From NCBI GenBank assembly GCA_016215705.1, contig JACRIR010000233.1:1-49453 (forward strand): a stretch of DNA of 49,453 nucleotides, read 5' to 3'. Source of the DNA: Candidatus Poribacteria bacterium. GTDB lineage: Bacteria > Abyssobacteria > SURF-5. The stretch's first letter is position 1; each line of letters starts with the position of its first letter. The notes beneath the pieces were generated by a model. That model had not been told where the DNA came from. It worked only from the letters and a program-made list of their open reading frames with translations, and searched no databases. Of this stretch, positions 16,772 through 24,447 are shown in pieces. A program made the position numbers and the translations under genes.

Positions 16772-16834
16772 TGTCATAGCCATTGCTGTGACATAGAAGA
16801 AGCTCAGGCTTTATAAAATAGGGGGGTTTGGGTC

Positions 16835-19741
16835 ATGTCGGATTTCAGGTTTACAAGACGCGAGTTCCTGAGAATAACGGGTGCGACCACGCTGGCGCTC
16901 TCGCTCGACTCGCTGGGTTTCCTCGGAGGAACGGCGCATGCCACCGAAAAGGTATTCCAGAAATGGGAGTACAAAGGCTGGGAGAGTTTGCACCGGGATG
17001 AATGGAAATGGGACAAAGTCACCTACGGAACCCACCTGGTGGACTGTTATCCGGGCAACTGCCTGTGGCGAGTCTACACCAAGGACGGCATAGTGTGGCG
17101 TGAAGAACAGGCCGGGAAATATCCCATCATCGATGCAACCGGCCCCGATTGGAACCCTCGCGGCTGCCAGAAGGGATGCTCCTACAGCAACGTCATGTAC
17201 AACCCCGACCGGGTAAAGTATCCGATGAAGCGCGTGGGTGAACGCGGCGAAGGCAAATGGAAGCGCATCTCCTGGGATGAAGCCATCACCGAAGTGTGCA
17301 ACCATTTGATGGATGCTATTCAGAATCACGGGTCTGAGTCCATTATCTTCGAGCCGGGCGGCAACGGCGGCTGGATTCACCTCCTGGCGGGCCTCCGTTT
17401 CTTTATGGGCCTGGGAGCCACCGAGCTCGATATAGACTCCACCTTCGGAGATTTCAATAAGGGCGTCTACGAGACATTCGGGAAATTCCAATTCTGCGAG
17501 TCGTGCGACGCATGGTTCTTCGGAAAGCTCATTCTTATCTGGCACATGAACCCCGTCTACACGCGAATCCCGGATTGTCAGTTCATCAATTCGGCCCGCT
17601 ATAACGGTTCGGAAATCATTACGATAGCGCCCGACTATTCGCCCTCGGCGATCCACGCCGACGAATGGATTCCCGTCGAGATGGGGACAGACGCGGCCCT
17701 TGGCCTGGGCATAGCGCAATATCTCATCGCGCGCGGGACTTACGACCAGAAATTCCTAAAAGAACAAACTGACTTCCCGCTCCTCGTTCGCACTGACACC
17801 AAGAAGTTCCTCCGACAGACTGATATCGAGGGCAAAGGACGCGAGGACCAGCTCTACTTCTGGAATCCGGCGACCAACGCCCCCGTCAAAGCGCCTCGAG
17901 GCACATTAGAACTCCCATGCGACCCGGCCCTCGAGGGCGGATATACAGTCATTCTGAACGACGGAAGCAACGTCGAAGTGCGTCCTGTCTTTGACATCTA
18001 CAGGGAAATGCTCGACAGAGACTATACTCCCGAGCAGGCGTCAAAGATGTGTGGAACCCACCCGGACACAATTCGCCGTCTTGCGGATAAGGCTTGGAAA
18101 GCCCGCGGACACGTCGAGATACTCCTGGGATGGAATGCGGCTAAGTATTATCACGGCGATTTGATAGAACGGGCGATGTGTCTGCTGCTGGCTCTTACCG
18201 GCAGCGTTGGCAACAAAGGCAGCGGAATCCGGGGATGGAATGAGTCCCTGTTTGATGGGGCGACCGCCCTGATGCTCCAGGAAGGAAAGGGCGCCAAATT
18301 TCTCTTCCAGGTTGGCGGCGCAGCTCTCGACAAATTCGTGCTCAAACGACAGGACCCCGAAATCACGGAGGAAATCGCCCAGCGCGAGTGGGAGAAAGAA
18401 GCAAACAAGAAGCGCATGGGTATGACGCCACCGGCGTTCCTATATTACTTCCATTCCAATTATCGAGACGCATGGAACAAAAAGGAATGGCATTGTCCGA
18501 CCATGAAGCGAAGTTTTGATGAGTACATGACCGAGGCGCTCAAGAAGGGATGGTGGGACGGCGTTGTGCGGCCTGCTCCCGACCAGAAGCCTCAGGTATA
18601 CTGTTTCCTGGGGACAAGTCCCGCCCGCAAGAACCGAGGCTGGCTGACGAATATATATCCGGAACTCTGGAAACAGTACAAGTTTATCTTCACGATTGAA
18701 ACTCGCTGGAGCACCACCGCGCTCATGTCGGATATGGTCCTCCCCGGCGCAGGATTCTACGAGAAGACCGACACCCGTTTCCCCACTCCACATGTGCCGT
18801 GGCTTACCATGACCGAGGCCGCCGTCCCGCCAACCAATGAGGCAATGGATGAGTGGGAGGTCTTCAGAAGGATGTCCCGGAGAATCGAAGAACTTGCGGA
18901 GGAGCGCCGGTTCAGAAAATATGAAGCCCACAAGGGAACTGAAATAGACTTGTCCAAGCTCGTTGAATTTCAAACAATGGGAAGCAAGAGCGTTGAAGAA
19001 ACTCTTGACGACGCGCTAAAATTGAGCGTCCAGTTGGGCACGCTGCCACAGGGCACTAGTCTCCAGACCTTGCGCAAGGACGGCATCGTGCGTTTCACAG
19101 GAGTCTCCAAACTCGACATAATCGCTATGCATCTTCAGACAGAGATAAAACCGGACGAACCCATTGTGCCGCTTACCAACCATACCGGCGTCAAGAAGAT
19201 TCCCTACCCGACTTACAATCGCCGGATCACCTTCTATATCGACCATGATTGGTTCATCGAGGCCGGCGAGGAATTGCCCGTCCACAAAGACAACCCGAAA
19301 ATGGGCGGCAACTATCCTCTCCGCATGACAAGCGGTCATCTGCGGTGGAGCGTTCATTCGATATGGGTCACCGACGACGTGCTCGCGCGCACTCACCAGG
19401 GACGCCCATTCATGTTCATGAATCCTGAAGACGCAAAGAAGCGCGGCATTGAAGACGGCGATCTTGTGCGAGTGTTTAACGATTTCGACGACTTCAGGGT
19501 GCACGTCAAGCTCACTTCCGCTGCCCGCTGCGCAAGCGAGACAAGTCTCGGTCAGGTGATCATCTACCATGCATGGGAACCTTACCAGTTCGACAAATGG
19601 AAGAGCTACGACGCGGCGATTCCGGGTATGATAAAGTGGCTCGACCTGGCCGCAGGTTATGGTCACCTGGATTACTACAGATGGAACTGGTGCACTCAAC
19701 CCATCGACCGCGCCATCTCGGTCGACGTGCAGAAAGCATGA
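16835..19741 (+). CDS. Tat-exported type II DMSO-reductase-family molybdenum enzyme, catalytic subunit
   Basis: A 968-residue bis-MGD molybdoenzyme. A Tat signal is present ('TRREFLRITGATTLALSL', residues 7-24). The [4Fe-4S] site begins with 'THLVDCYPGNCLWRV' (His-x3-Cys-x4-Cys) and continues at 'PRGCQKGCSYSN', the pattern of the ethylbenzene dehydrogenase, C25 steroid dehydrogenase and NarG branch. 'STFGDFNKGV' provides the Asp expected as molybdenum ligand in this branch. 'NPVYTRIPDCQF', 'IAPDYSPSAIHADEW' and 'EQTDFPLLVRTDT' match EbdA-like enzymes closely. Such enzymes hydroxylate hydrocarbons or reduce oxyanions in the periplasm. No Fe-S beta, heme gamma or chaperone subunit is nearby, so this is an orphan alpha subunit set between two dehydratase genes. 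Confidence 0.85.
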   Translation: MSDFRFTRREFLRITGATTLALSLDSLGFLGGTAHATEKVFQKWEYKGWESLHRDEWKWDKVTYGTHLVDCYPGNCLWRVYTKDGIVWREEQAGKYPIIDATGPDWNPRGCQKGCSYSNVMYNPDRVKYPMKRVGERGEGKWKRISWDEAITEVCNHLMDAIQNHGSESIIFEPGGNGGWIHLLAGLRFFMGLGATELDIDSTFGDFNKGVYETFGKFQFCESCDAWFFGKLILIWHMNPVYTRIPDCQFINSARYNGSEIITIAPDYSPSAIHADEWIPVEMGTDAALGLGIAQYLIARGTYDQKFLKEQTDFPLLVRTDTKKFLRQTDIEGKGREDQLYFWNPATNAPVKAPRGTLELPCDPALEGGYTVILNDGSNVEVRPVFDIYREMLDRDYTPEQASKMCGTHPDTIRRLADKAWKARGHVEILLGWNAAKYYHGDLIERAMCLLLALTGSVGNKGSGIRGWNESLFDGATALMLQEGKGAKFLFQVGGAALDKFVLKRQDPEITEEIAQREWEKEANKKRMGMTPPAFLYYFHSNYRDAWNKKEWHCPTMKRSFDEYMTEALKKGWWDGVVRPAPDQKPQVYCFLGTSPARKNRGWLTNIYPELWKQYKFIFTIETRWSTTALMSDMVLPGAGFYEKTDTRFPTPHVPWLTMTEAAVPPTNEAMDEWEVFRRMSRRIEELAEERRFRKYEAHKGTEIDLSKLVEFQTMGSKSVEETLDDALKLSVQLGTLPQGTSLQTLRKDGIVRFTGVSKLDIIAMHLQTEIKPDEPIVPLTNHTGVKKIPYPTYNRRITFYIDHDWFIEAGEELPVHKDNPKMGGNYPLRMTSGHLRWSVHSIWVTDDVLARTHQGRPFMFMNPEDAKKRGIEDGDLVRVFNDFDDFRVHVKLTSAARCASETSLGQVIIYHAWEPYQFDKWKSYDAAIPGMIKWLDLAAGYGHLDYYRWNWCTQPIDRAISVDVQKA

Positions 19742-19893
19742 AACCGACAAGGCGAGGAGGCGCTGCATATGAGAGGAACAACGCTGATGCGGGTGTTGCG
19801 TGATAATGCGCAATCTGATAGAATCGCGCCTGAGCATGTCCCTCATGGATCAAACGTCAATCGCTCCCGCCAAATTTTCAGGAGGTCAAATAC

Positions 19894-21015
19894 GTGGCAG
19901 TCATAGAAATCCTGCTGAATATTTCTTCTTCTTTCCCAAACGAGGTCATGGAACAGTGGCGCCGTGAGGGCGGAAAGATAGTTGGCTACTTTTGCTCGTA
20001 TGTGCCGGAGGAACTGATCCATGCGGTTGGCGCACTGCCGGTTCGAATTCGGGCTACCGGCAGCGCCGATACCTCGGACGGTGATGCGTACTTGAGCGCG
20101 TACAATTGCACGTTCACGCGCCACGCGCTCGACCAAATCCTGAAAGGAAAGTTCGACTTTCTTGACGGCATCGTCGCATTGAATAGTTGCGATCATATCC
20201 GGCGGCTGTTCGATATTATCGCGCAAAAAGCGCCGCGTCCCTTCATGCAGTTGCTAAATGTCCCTCACACCACGACGGACGGAACATGCCAGTGGTATTT
20301 GAATGAGATTTCGAGGCTCAAGCAGGCTCTCGAAAAACATTTCGGCGTGGAAATCACCGATGAAAAGCTCCGGGGCTCCATTCGTCTGTGCAACGAGACG
20401 CGCTCATTGCTCAAGAGAATTCACGAGACCCGCAAAAAACCGGACCCGCCACTTACGGGGGCTGAAATGTTGGGGATAACAGTCGCGGCCACGGCAATGC
20501 CGAAGGAACAATTCAACGCGATGTTGTCCCGATTGCTCGGGGAATTGGAGTCCCGGGTTCATCCGGACAAATACCGCGCCCGGATAATGCTCGTGGCCGG
20601 GCTCCTCGATGACCCTGAATTCCTCAAAATCATAGAGGGGCAGGGCGCATTGATTGTGGCGGAATCGCTGTGTTTCGGCTCACGCTGGTTCTGGAATCCG
20701 GCCGACGAATCACTTCCTCCGATGGAAGCCCTCGCGGACCGCTATATGAATCACCCTCCGTGTCCCCGGATGATAGACGGTCACGAGCGCCGGTTCGCGT
20801 TCATCCGCGAGATGATGGAGGCTTACAGCGCCGACGGCATTATCTGCGAACGCCTTAAGTTTTGTGATCTGTGGGCGGGCGAGAGTACTCTCCTGAGGTG
20901 GACAGCCCGGGAGGCTGGCATTCCGCTGCTCGCGCTCGAGAAAGAATACACTTCCGGCGGACTCGGCCAGTTGAGGACCCGAGTGCAATCATTTATCGAA
21001 AATATGGGGAAATAA
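19894..21015 (+). CDS. 2-hydroxyacyl-CoA dehydratase / benzoyl-CoA reductase family subunit (B-type)
   Basis: A 373-residue HgdB/BcrC-type subunit. Family features are 'VGYFCSYVPEELIHAVGALPVRI' near residue 30, 'AYNCTFTRHALDQIL' and 'GIVALNSCDHIRRLFDII' (Cys ligands of the [4Fe-4S] cluster), and the late 'ERLKFCDLWAGESTLL' and 'GIPLLALEKEY'. The start is a GTG at 19894 with AGGAGG eight bases upstream; this is the best Shine-Dalgarno in the operon. It lies 18 bp before the activator gene. Together with 15494-16771 it could form a heterodimer reduced by the activator, as in 2-hydroxyglutaryl-CoA dehydratase. Confidence 0.85.
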   Translation: MAVIEILLNISSSFPNEVMEQWRREGGKIVGYFCSYVPEELIHAVGALPVRIRATGSADTSDGDAYLSAYNCTFTRHALDQILKGKFDFLDGIVALNSCDHIRRLFDIIAQKAPRPFMQLLNVPHTTTDGTCQWYLNEISRLKQALEKHFGVEITDEKLRGSIRLCNETRSLLKRIHETRKKPDPPLTGAEMLGITVAATAMPKEQFNAMLSRLLGELESRVHPDKYRARIMLVAGLLDDPEFLKIIEGQGALIVAESLCFGSRWFWNPADESLPPMEALADRYMNHPPCPRMIDGHERRFAFIREMMEAYSADGIICERLKFCDLWAGESTLLRWTAREAGIPLLALEKEYTSGGLGQLRTRVQSFIENMGK

Positions 21016-21033
21016 CACGGAGAGAGCGCCAAT

Positions 21034-21837
21034 ATGCAAGAGAAACTATTCGCCGGCTGCGACGTCGGCTCGACCACGGGAAAGGCGGTTCTGATACGAG
21101 ATGGGTCAATCGTGGGCTCGGTCGTCGTTCCATGTCTGCCGAGGCCGGAGAAGACTGCGGAACTCGTGATGAATGAAGTTGTCAAGCAAGCAGGCCTTTC
21201 CTCCATCACCGACCTTGCCTACCTCGTGGGCACGGGCTACGGACGGATGCGCATCCCGTTCGCCAACGAAAACATATCTGAAATAACATGCCACGCGCGA
21301 GGGGCGAGCTGGCTCTGCCAGTCGGTGAAAACGGCTATCGACATCGGCGGCCAGGACTGTAAGGTTATTGGCATAAGCAATAATGGGCGGGTGCGCGAGT
21401 TCTTGATGAACGACAAATGCGCCGCCGGAACAGGGCGTTTCTTCGAGGCAATGGGTCGGGTCCTCCATCTCACACTTGAAGAAATATCCGCCCTTTCGCT
21501 GAAATCTGCCTCCCCCGCCAATATAACGAGTCAATGCAGCGTCTTCGCGGAATCAGAGGTGGTATCCCTCCTGAATGACGGCGTCGATGTCGTTGACATC
21601 GCAGCCGGTATCAATCTTGCCATTGCGTCAAGACTCACCTCACTTGTGCGCAAAGTGGGCATTGTCGAGGACGTGACGGTCACCGGTGGCTGCGCGAAGA
21701 ATGCCGGTTTGATCAAATGCCTGGAAGACAGGCTTAAGTCTACCGTCAAGCTGCTTCCGGAAGACCCGCAGATAGTCGGCGCCATCGGGGCTGCCGTGCT
21801 CGCGCGTGAGCAGCATCAAAAACTGCCTCGTTCGTAG
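21034..21837 (+). CDS. 2-hydroxyacyl-CoA dehydratase activator (HgdC/BadF-BcrA ATPase family)
   Basis: A 267-residue ASKHA-fold ATPase that hydrolyses ATP to push electrons to the dehydratase at very low potential. Motifs: phosphate loop 'GCDVGSTTGKAVLI' (about residues 9-22), 'AIDIGGQDCKVIGI', the cluster-binding Cys in 'MNDKCAAGTGRFFEAM' and 'TSQCSVFAESEVVSLL', and 'TVTGGCAKNAGLIKCLE'. Two Cys per monomer hold one [4Fe-4S] between the subunits of a dimer in known activators. Its TAG stop (21835-21837) lies inside a GTAGGGGCG palindrome, so the extreme C-terminus was set by a repeat insertion. It directly follows the B-type subunit. Confidence 0.9.
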   Translation: MQEKLFAGCDVGSTTGKAVLIRDGSIVGSVVVPCLPRPEKTAELVMNEVVKQAGLSSITDLAYLVGTGYGRMRIPFANENISEITCHARGASWLCQSVKTAIDIGGQDCKVIGISNNGRVREFLMNDKCAAGTGRFFEAMGRVLHLTLEEISALSLKSASPANITSQCSVFAESEVVSLLNDGVDVVDIAAGINLAIASRLTSLVRKVGIVEDVTVTGGCAKNAGLIKCLEDRLKSTVKLLPEDPQIVGAIGAAVLAREQHQKLPRS

Positions 21838-21861
21838 GGGCGACCCGGTGGGTCGCCCTAC
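21833..21861. repeat. GTAGGGGCG palindrome overlapping the activator stop codon
   Basis: Arms CGTAGGGGCGACCC and GGGTCGCCCTACG pair with one bulged G around a GGT loop. The first TAG in the arm is the stop of the activator gene. It could act as a 3' stem-loop between the activator and the following gene. Confidence 0.8.
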
Positions 21862-21932
21862 GTCTAGGATGCGGGTCATTATAAGAAAAGGTATTTACGA
21901 GACACTCTCATAAGAGGATTTTGGGCATTCCG

Positions 21933-22736
21933 ATGGATATGTTCGACGACACAATAAGCGAACTGAGAGGTTGGTTCCAGCGCAAGCTCGCTCAAGGAGA
22001 GGCGCGGCGGTACGAGGCGTTTCCCCTTGCAACGGACGGGCAGGCCCATGCGAGCAGCGCTCGCAAGAATCCGACAATAATCCTGAGAGAAGATACCCAC
22101 ATCGAGCTCGGACATCCATCGGTCGGCTCTTGCTCGGCGGCCCTTGCCACACACGAGGCTTCGCTTGTTGTGAACGGGCAAATCACTTTGGTCGGCCCGG
22201 ATATCTCCGAGACCGACCAGAGGGCTGTGCCGTTCGCGCAGATAGCCATTGCGCGCTCAACGGGCAACACAGAAGAGACCTCCTTGGCGATGGACAAAGT
22301 GTTGCATATATCGGCCCAGACGAACGGATACATGCTCCGAAGCATTCCAGACATGATCTGGGCCCGGGTAAGCAAGGATGCTGCCCGTTCTGGCTTTTCT
22401 CTGTGCCAGCACGGTTCGAGGCTCCTGAGTTTGCTGCATGAAAAGTGCGCGGACATAGCGGCGGCCGAAATTCTTTTCGCAACCAGCAGTCGCGAGGACG
22501 TTGCCGGTCTCAAGGCAATCGTCGAAAAGGCCAACGACAAGATGCGAAAGCTTATGACATATGAACGCAAGCCTGACGGCACATACGAGTGTACGACGGC
22601 CCTCGACTGCAATGAATGTTCAGAGAAGCCAATCTGCGATACAATCAGGGAAGTAATAACAATTCGCAAAGGCGACAAATTGATTACGCTGGAACGAAAA
22701 AGCAGGACCTCGAGAGGAGAGCATGGTCATTCCTGA
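21933..22736 (+). CDS. Acetyl-CoA synthase/CODH beta-subunit-like protein
   Basis: A 267-residue protein that resembles a domain of the ACS/CODH beta subunit (CdhC family). It has 'IELGHPSVGSCSAAL', 'VVNGQITLVGPDISE', 'GYMLRSIPDMIWARVSKDA' and 'LFATSSREDV', and a C-terminal four-Cys group, C-x5-C-x2-C-x5-C, in 'YECTTALDCNECSEKPICD'. It is much shorter than a full ACS and no CODH subunit is in the window, so acetyl-CoA synthesis is unlikely; the Cys group may bind Fe-S or nickel. I chose the ATG at 21933; a TTG at 21921 and ATG at 21939 are alternatives. It overlaps the following ATPase gene by 14 bp. Confidence 0.55.
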   Translation: MDMFDDTISELRGWFQRKLAQGEARRYEAFPLATDGQAHASSARKNPTIILREDTHIELGHPSVGSCSAALATHEASLVVNGQITLVGPDISETDQRAVPFAQIAIARSTGNTEETSLAMDKVLHISAQTNGYMLRSIPDMIWARVSKDAARSGFSLCQHGSRLLSLLHEKCADIAAAEILFATSSREDVAGLKAIVEKANDKMRKLMTYERKPDGTYECTTALDCNECSEKPICDTIREVITIRKGDKLITLERKSRTSRGEHGHS

Positions 22737-23538
22737 TCCTGAATCCGAAGTCCAAACCCCCAAAATGCCGAACAGACTCATAGCGGTTTGTGGCAAGGGC
22801 GGAACAGGCAAGACCGTTTTGACCACCCTGCTGGCAAAACGCGTTCTTCAACAAGGTGAACGGAAGCTTCTGGTCATAGATGCTGATCCTGCGATGAGCC
22901 TGCCCTCGACCTTCGGCCTTGAGGCAACCAAAACAGTCAGCCAGGTTCGTGAGAAGCTCATTCGGGAAGCCCGCTCCGCCGGTAAGGCGGAGAAGCAGCG
23001 GATAGCCTATTCGCTCGACTACATGCTCCTCGAAGCGCTCATCGAGACAGAAGCATTCAGCATGCTCGTGATGGGCAGGCCGGACTCCCTCGGATGCTAT
23101 TGCCCCGTGAATGAATTGCTCAGGGATGGCATCGAAACACTGGCGGCGAATTTTGGAACCGTTCTTATGGATTGCGAGGCAGGGATCGAGCAGATTAGCC
23201 GGCAGGTCATTCGGAGTGTCGATACGCCAATAATTGTTTCCGATGTCTCCGCCAGGGGGTTGCAAACAGCCTCCGTCATCAAGAAAGTCATCGAGTCGCA
23301 TAAGATCGCTAACTGCAGGAAACTTGGCCTCGTGATCAATCGAGTTCGCGGGAATGAACAAGATTTCGCTGAGCTTGTGTGTCGAACCGGCCTCGAAGTG
23401 TCAGGCTGGATTCCCGAAGACGAGAACATAACGCGCTTCGATATGGAGGCACGGCCTCTTCTCCATCTCCCCAATGACTCTCCTGCCTTTGTTGCCGCCG
23501 GACATATCCTCTCAAAGTTGGAAACTGGAACCCGATAG
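22723..23538 (+). CDS. CooC-like nickel-insertion / maturation ATPase
   Basis: A 271-residue P-loop protein of the SIMIBI (MinD/ArsA-like) class. The deviant Walker A is 'AVCGKGGTGKTVLTTLLAK', the next motif 'LLVIDADPAMSLPSTFGLE', and the sequence 'DSLGCYCPVNELLR' contains the C-x-C pair that binds metal in the CODH maturation factor CooC. 'TVLMDCEAGIEQISRQ' is the switch region. The start at 22723 has GGAG close upstream and overlaps the ACS-like gene, so the two are translationally coupled and probably work together on a nickel or Fe-S site. The first 14 residues are dispensable-looking; an in-frame ATG at 22765 is an alternative start. Confidence 0.8.
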   Translation: MVIPDPESEVQTPKMPNRLIAVCGKGGTGKTVLTTLLAKRVLQQGERKLLVIDADPAMSLPSTFGLEATKTVSQVREKLIREARSAGKAEKQRIAYSLDYMLLEALIETEAFSMLVMGRPDSLGCYCPVNELLRDGIETLAANFGTVLMDCEAGIEQISRQVIRSVDTPIIVSDVSARGLQTASVIKKVIESHKIANCRKLGLVINRVRGNEQDFAELVCRTGLEVSGWIPEDENITRFDMEARPLLHLPNDSPAFVAAGHILSKLETGTR

Positions 23539-23556
23539 CACCACCAACCACAGGAA

Positions 23557-23585
23557 TTGACATAATTCCTTCATTCTGTTAAACT
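23557..23585 (+). promoter_or_regulatory. Putative promoter upstream of larE
   Basis: TTGACA (23557-23562), a 17-bp spacer and TAAACT (23580-23585), 35 bp before the larE start. It suggests that larE and the following genes form a new transcription unit. Confidence 0.5.
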
Positions 23586-23619
23586 TATTGAAAGGAAAAG
23601 TGTGCTCAAAATTTAGGCA

Positions 23620-24447
23620 ATGGCTATATTGAACTCGAAAAAAGAGAAGCTTGAGCAGATTCTAAAAGACCTCGGGAGCGCACTAGTCGCGTTCTCAGGC
23701 GGGGTCGATAGCACTTTTCTCTTGAAAATGGCGTTGGACGTCCTTGGCCGCGAAAAAGTTCTCGCTGTTACGGCTACGTCACTCACGTATCCGGCATCCG
23801 AATTGGAAGAGGCTTGCCGGATAGTTGACCAATTGGACGTGATTCACGTAACCATTGAATCCGAGGAGACCGACATTCCTGAATTCGTCTCAAATCCGCC
23901 GAATCGATGCTACTATTGCAAGCGCGAACTCTTCGGCAAGCTGGGTCAGATCGCCAAGGAAAGGGGATTGGCCGCGGTGCTTGACGGCTCAAACCTCGAT
24001 GACCGATCCGATTACCGACCGGGGCGAAGGGCAGCGCAAGAGCTTAATGTCCGTAGTCCGTTGGTGGAAGCCGGCCTGACAAAAGCAGAGATTCGAGAGC
24101 TGTCCCGGGCGCTGAACCTGCCGACGTGGGACAAACCCTCTCTGGCGTGTCTCTCCTCACGTTTCCCTTATGGCACCGAGATTTCGCAGGACAAGCTCAA
24201 GCAGGTAGGCGCCGCCGAGCAATTCATGCGGAGCAAAGGATTCCGTCAGATTCGCGTTCGGCACCACGATCACACGGCTAGGATAGAGGTTGGGCAGGCT
24301 GAGATAAAGCGCTTTTTTGACGAAAAACTCATAGCCGAGGTGGTGGCTGAATTGAAACGTATAGGCTATAAATACGTTACGCTCGACCTTGAGGGTTATC
24401 GCACGGGGAGCATGAACGAGACGCTCCCAGTCTCAGAACATGACTGA
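23620..24447 (+). CDS. larE: ATP-dependent sacrificial sulfur transferase LarE
   Basis: A 275-residue member of the LarE (PP-loop) family, which adenylates pyridinium-3,5-dicarboxylate mononucleotide and donates sulfur while building the nickel-pincer cofactor of lactate racemase and related LarA enzymes. The PP-loop is 'ALVAFSGGVDSTFLLK' near residue 22; 'SLACLSSRFPYG' holds the expected sulfur-donating Cys. A further 'NRCYYCKREL' pair is typical of the family. No larA, larB or larC is in the window, so the acceptor pathway is elsewhere or the protein is a PP-loop relative. It overlaps the kinase gene by 8 bp. The presence of a CooC-like gene just upstream fits a nickel-using organism. Confidence 0.85.
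   Translation: MAILNSKKEKLEQILKDLGSALVAFSGGVDSTFLLKMALDVLGREKVLAVTATSLTYPASELEEACRIVDQLDVIHVTIESEETDIPEFVSNPPNRCYYCKRELFGKLGQIAKERGLAAVLDGSNLDDRSDYRPGRRAAQELNVRSPLVEAGLTKAEIRELSRALNLPTWDKPSLACLSSRFPYGTEISQDKLKQVGAAEQFMRSKGFRQIRVRHHDHTARIEVGQAEIKRFFDEKLIAEVVAELKRIGYKYVTLDLEGYRTGSMNETLPVSEHD

Noticed and set aside
15474-16834. Shared AATAGGGGGG leader before the genes at 15494 and 16835 as a regulatory element
   Set aside because: Two short G-runs near start codons are more simply ribosome-site variants; too little sequence to claim a motif.
16811-17719. 302-codon open frame on the minus strand
   Set aside because: Antisense to the molybdoenzyme gene; no recognisable motif.
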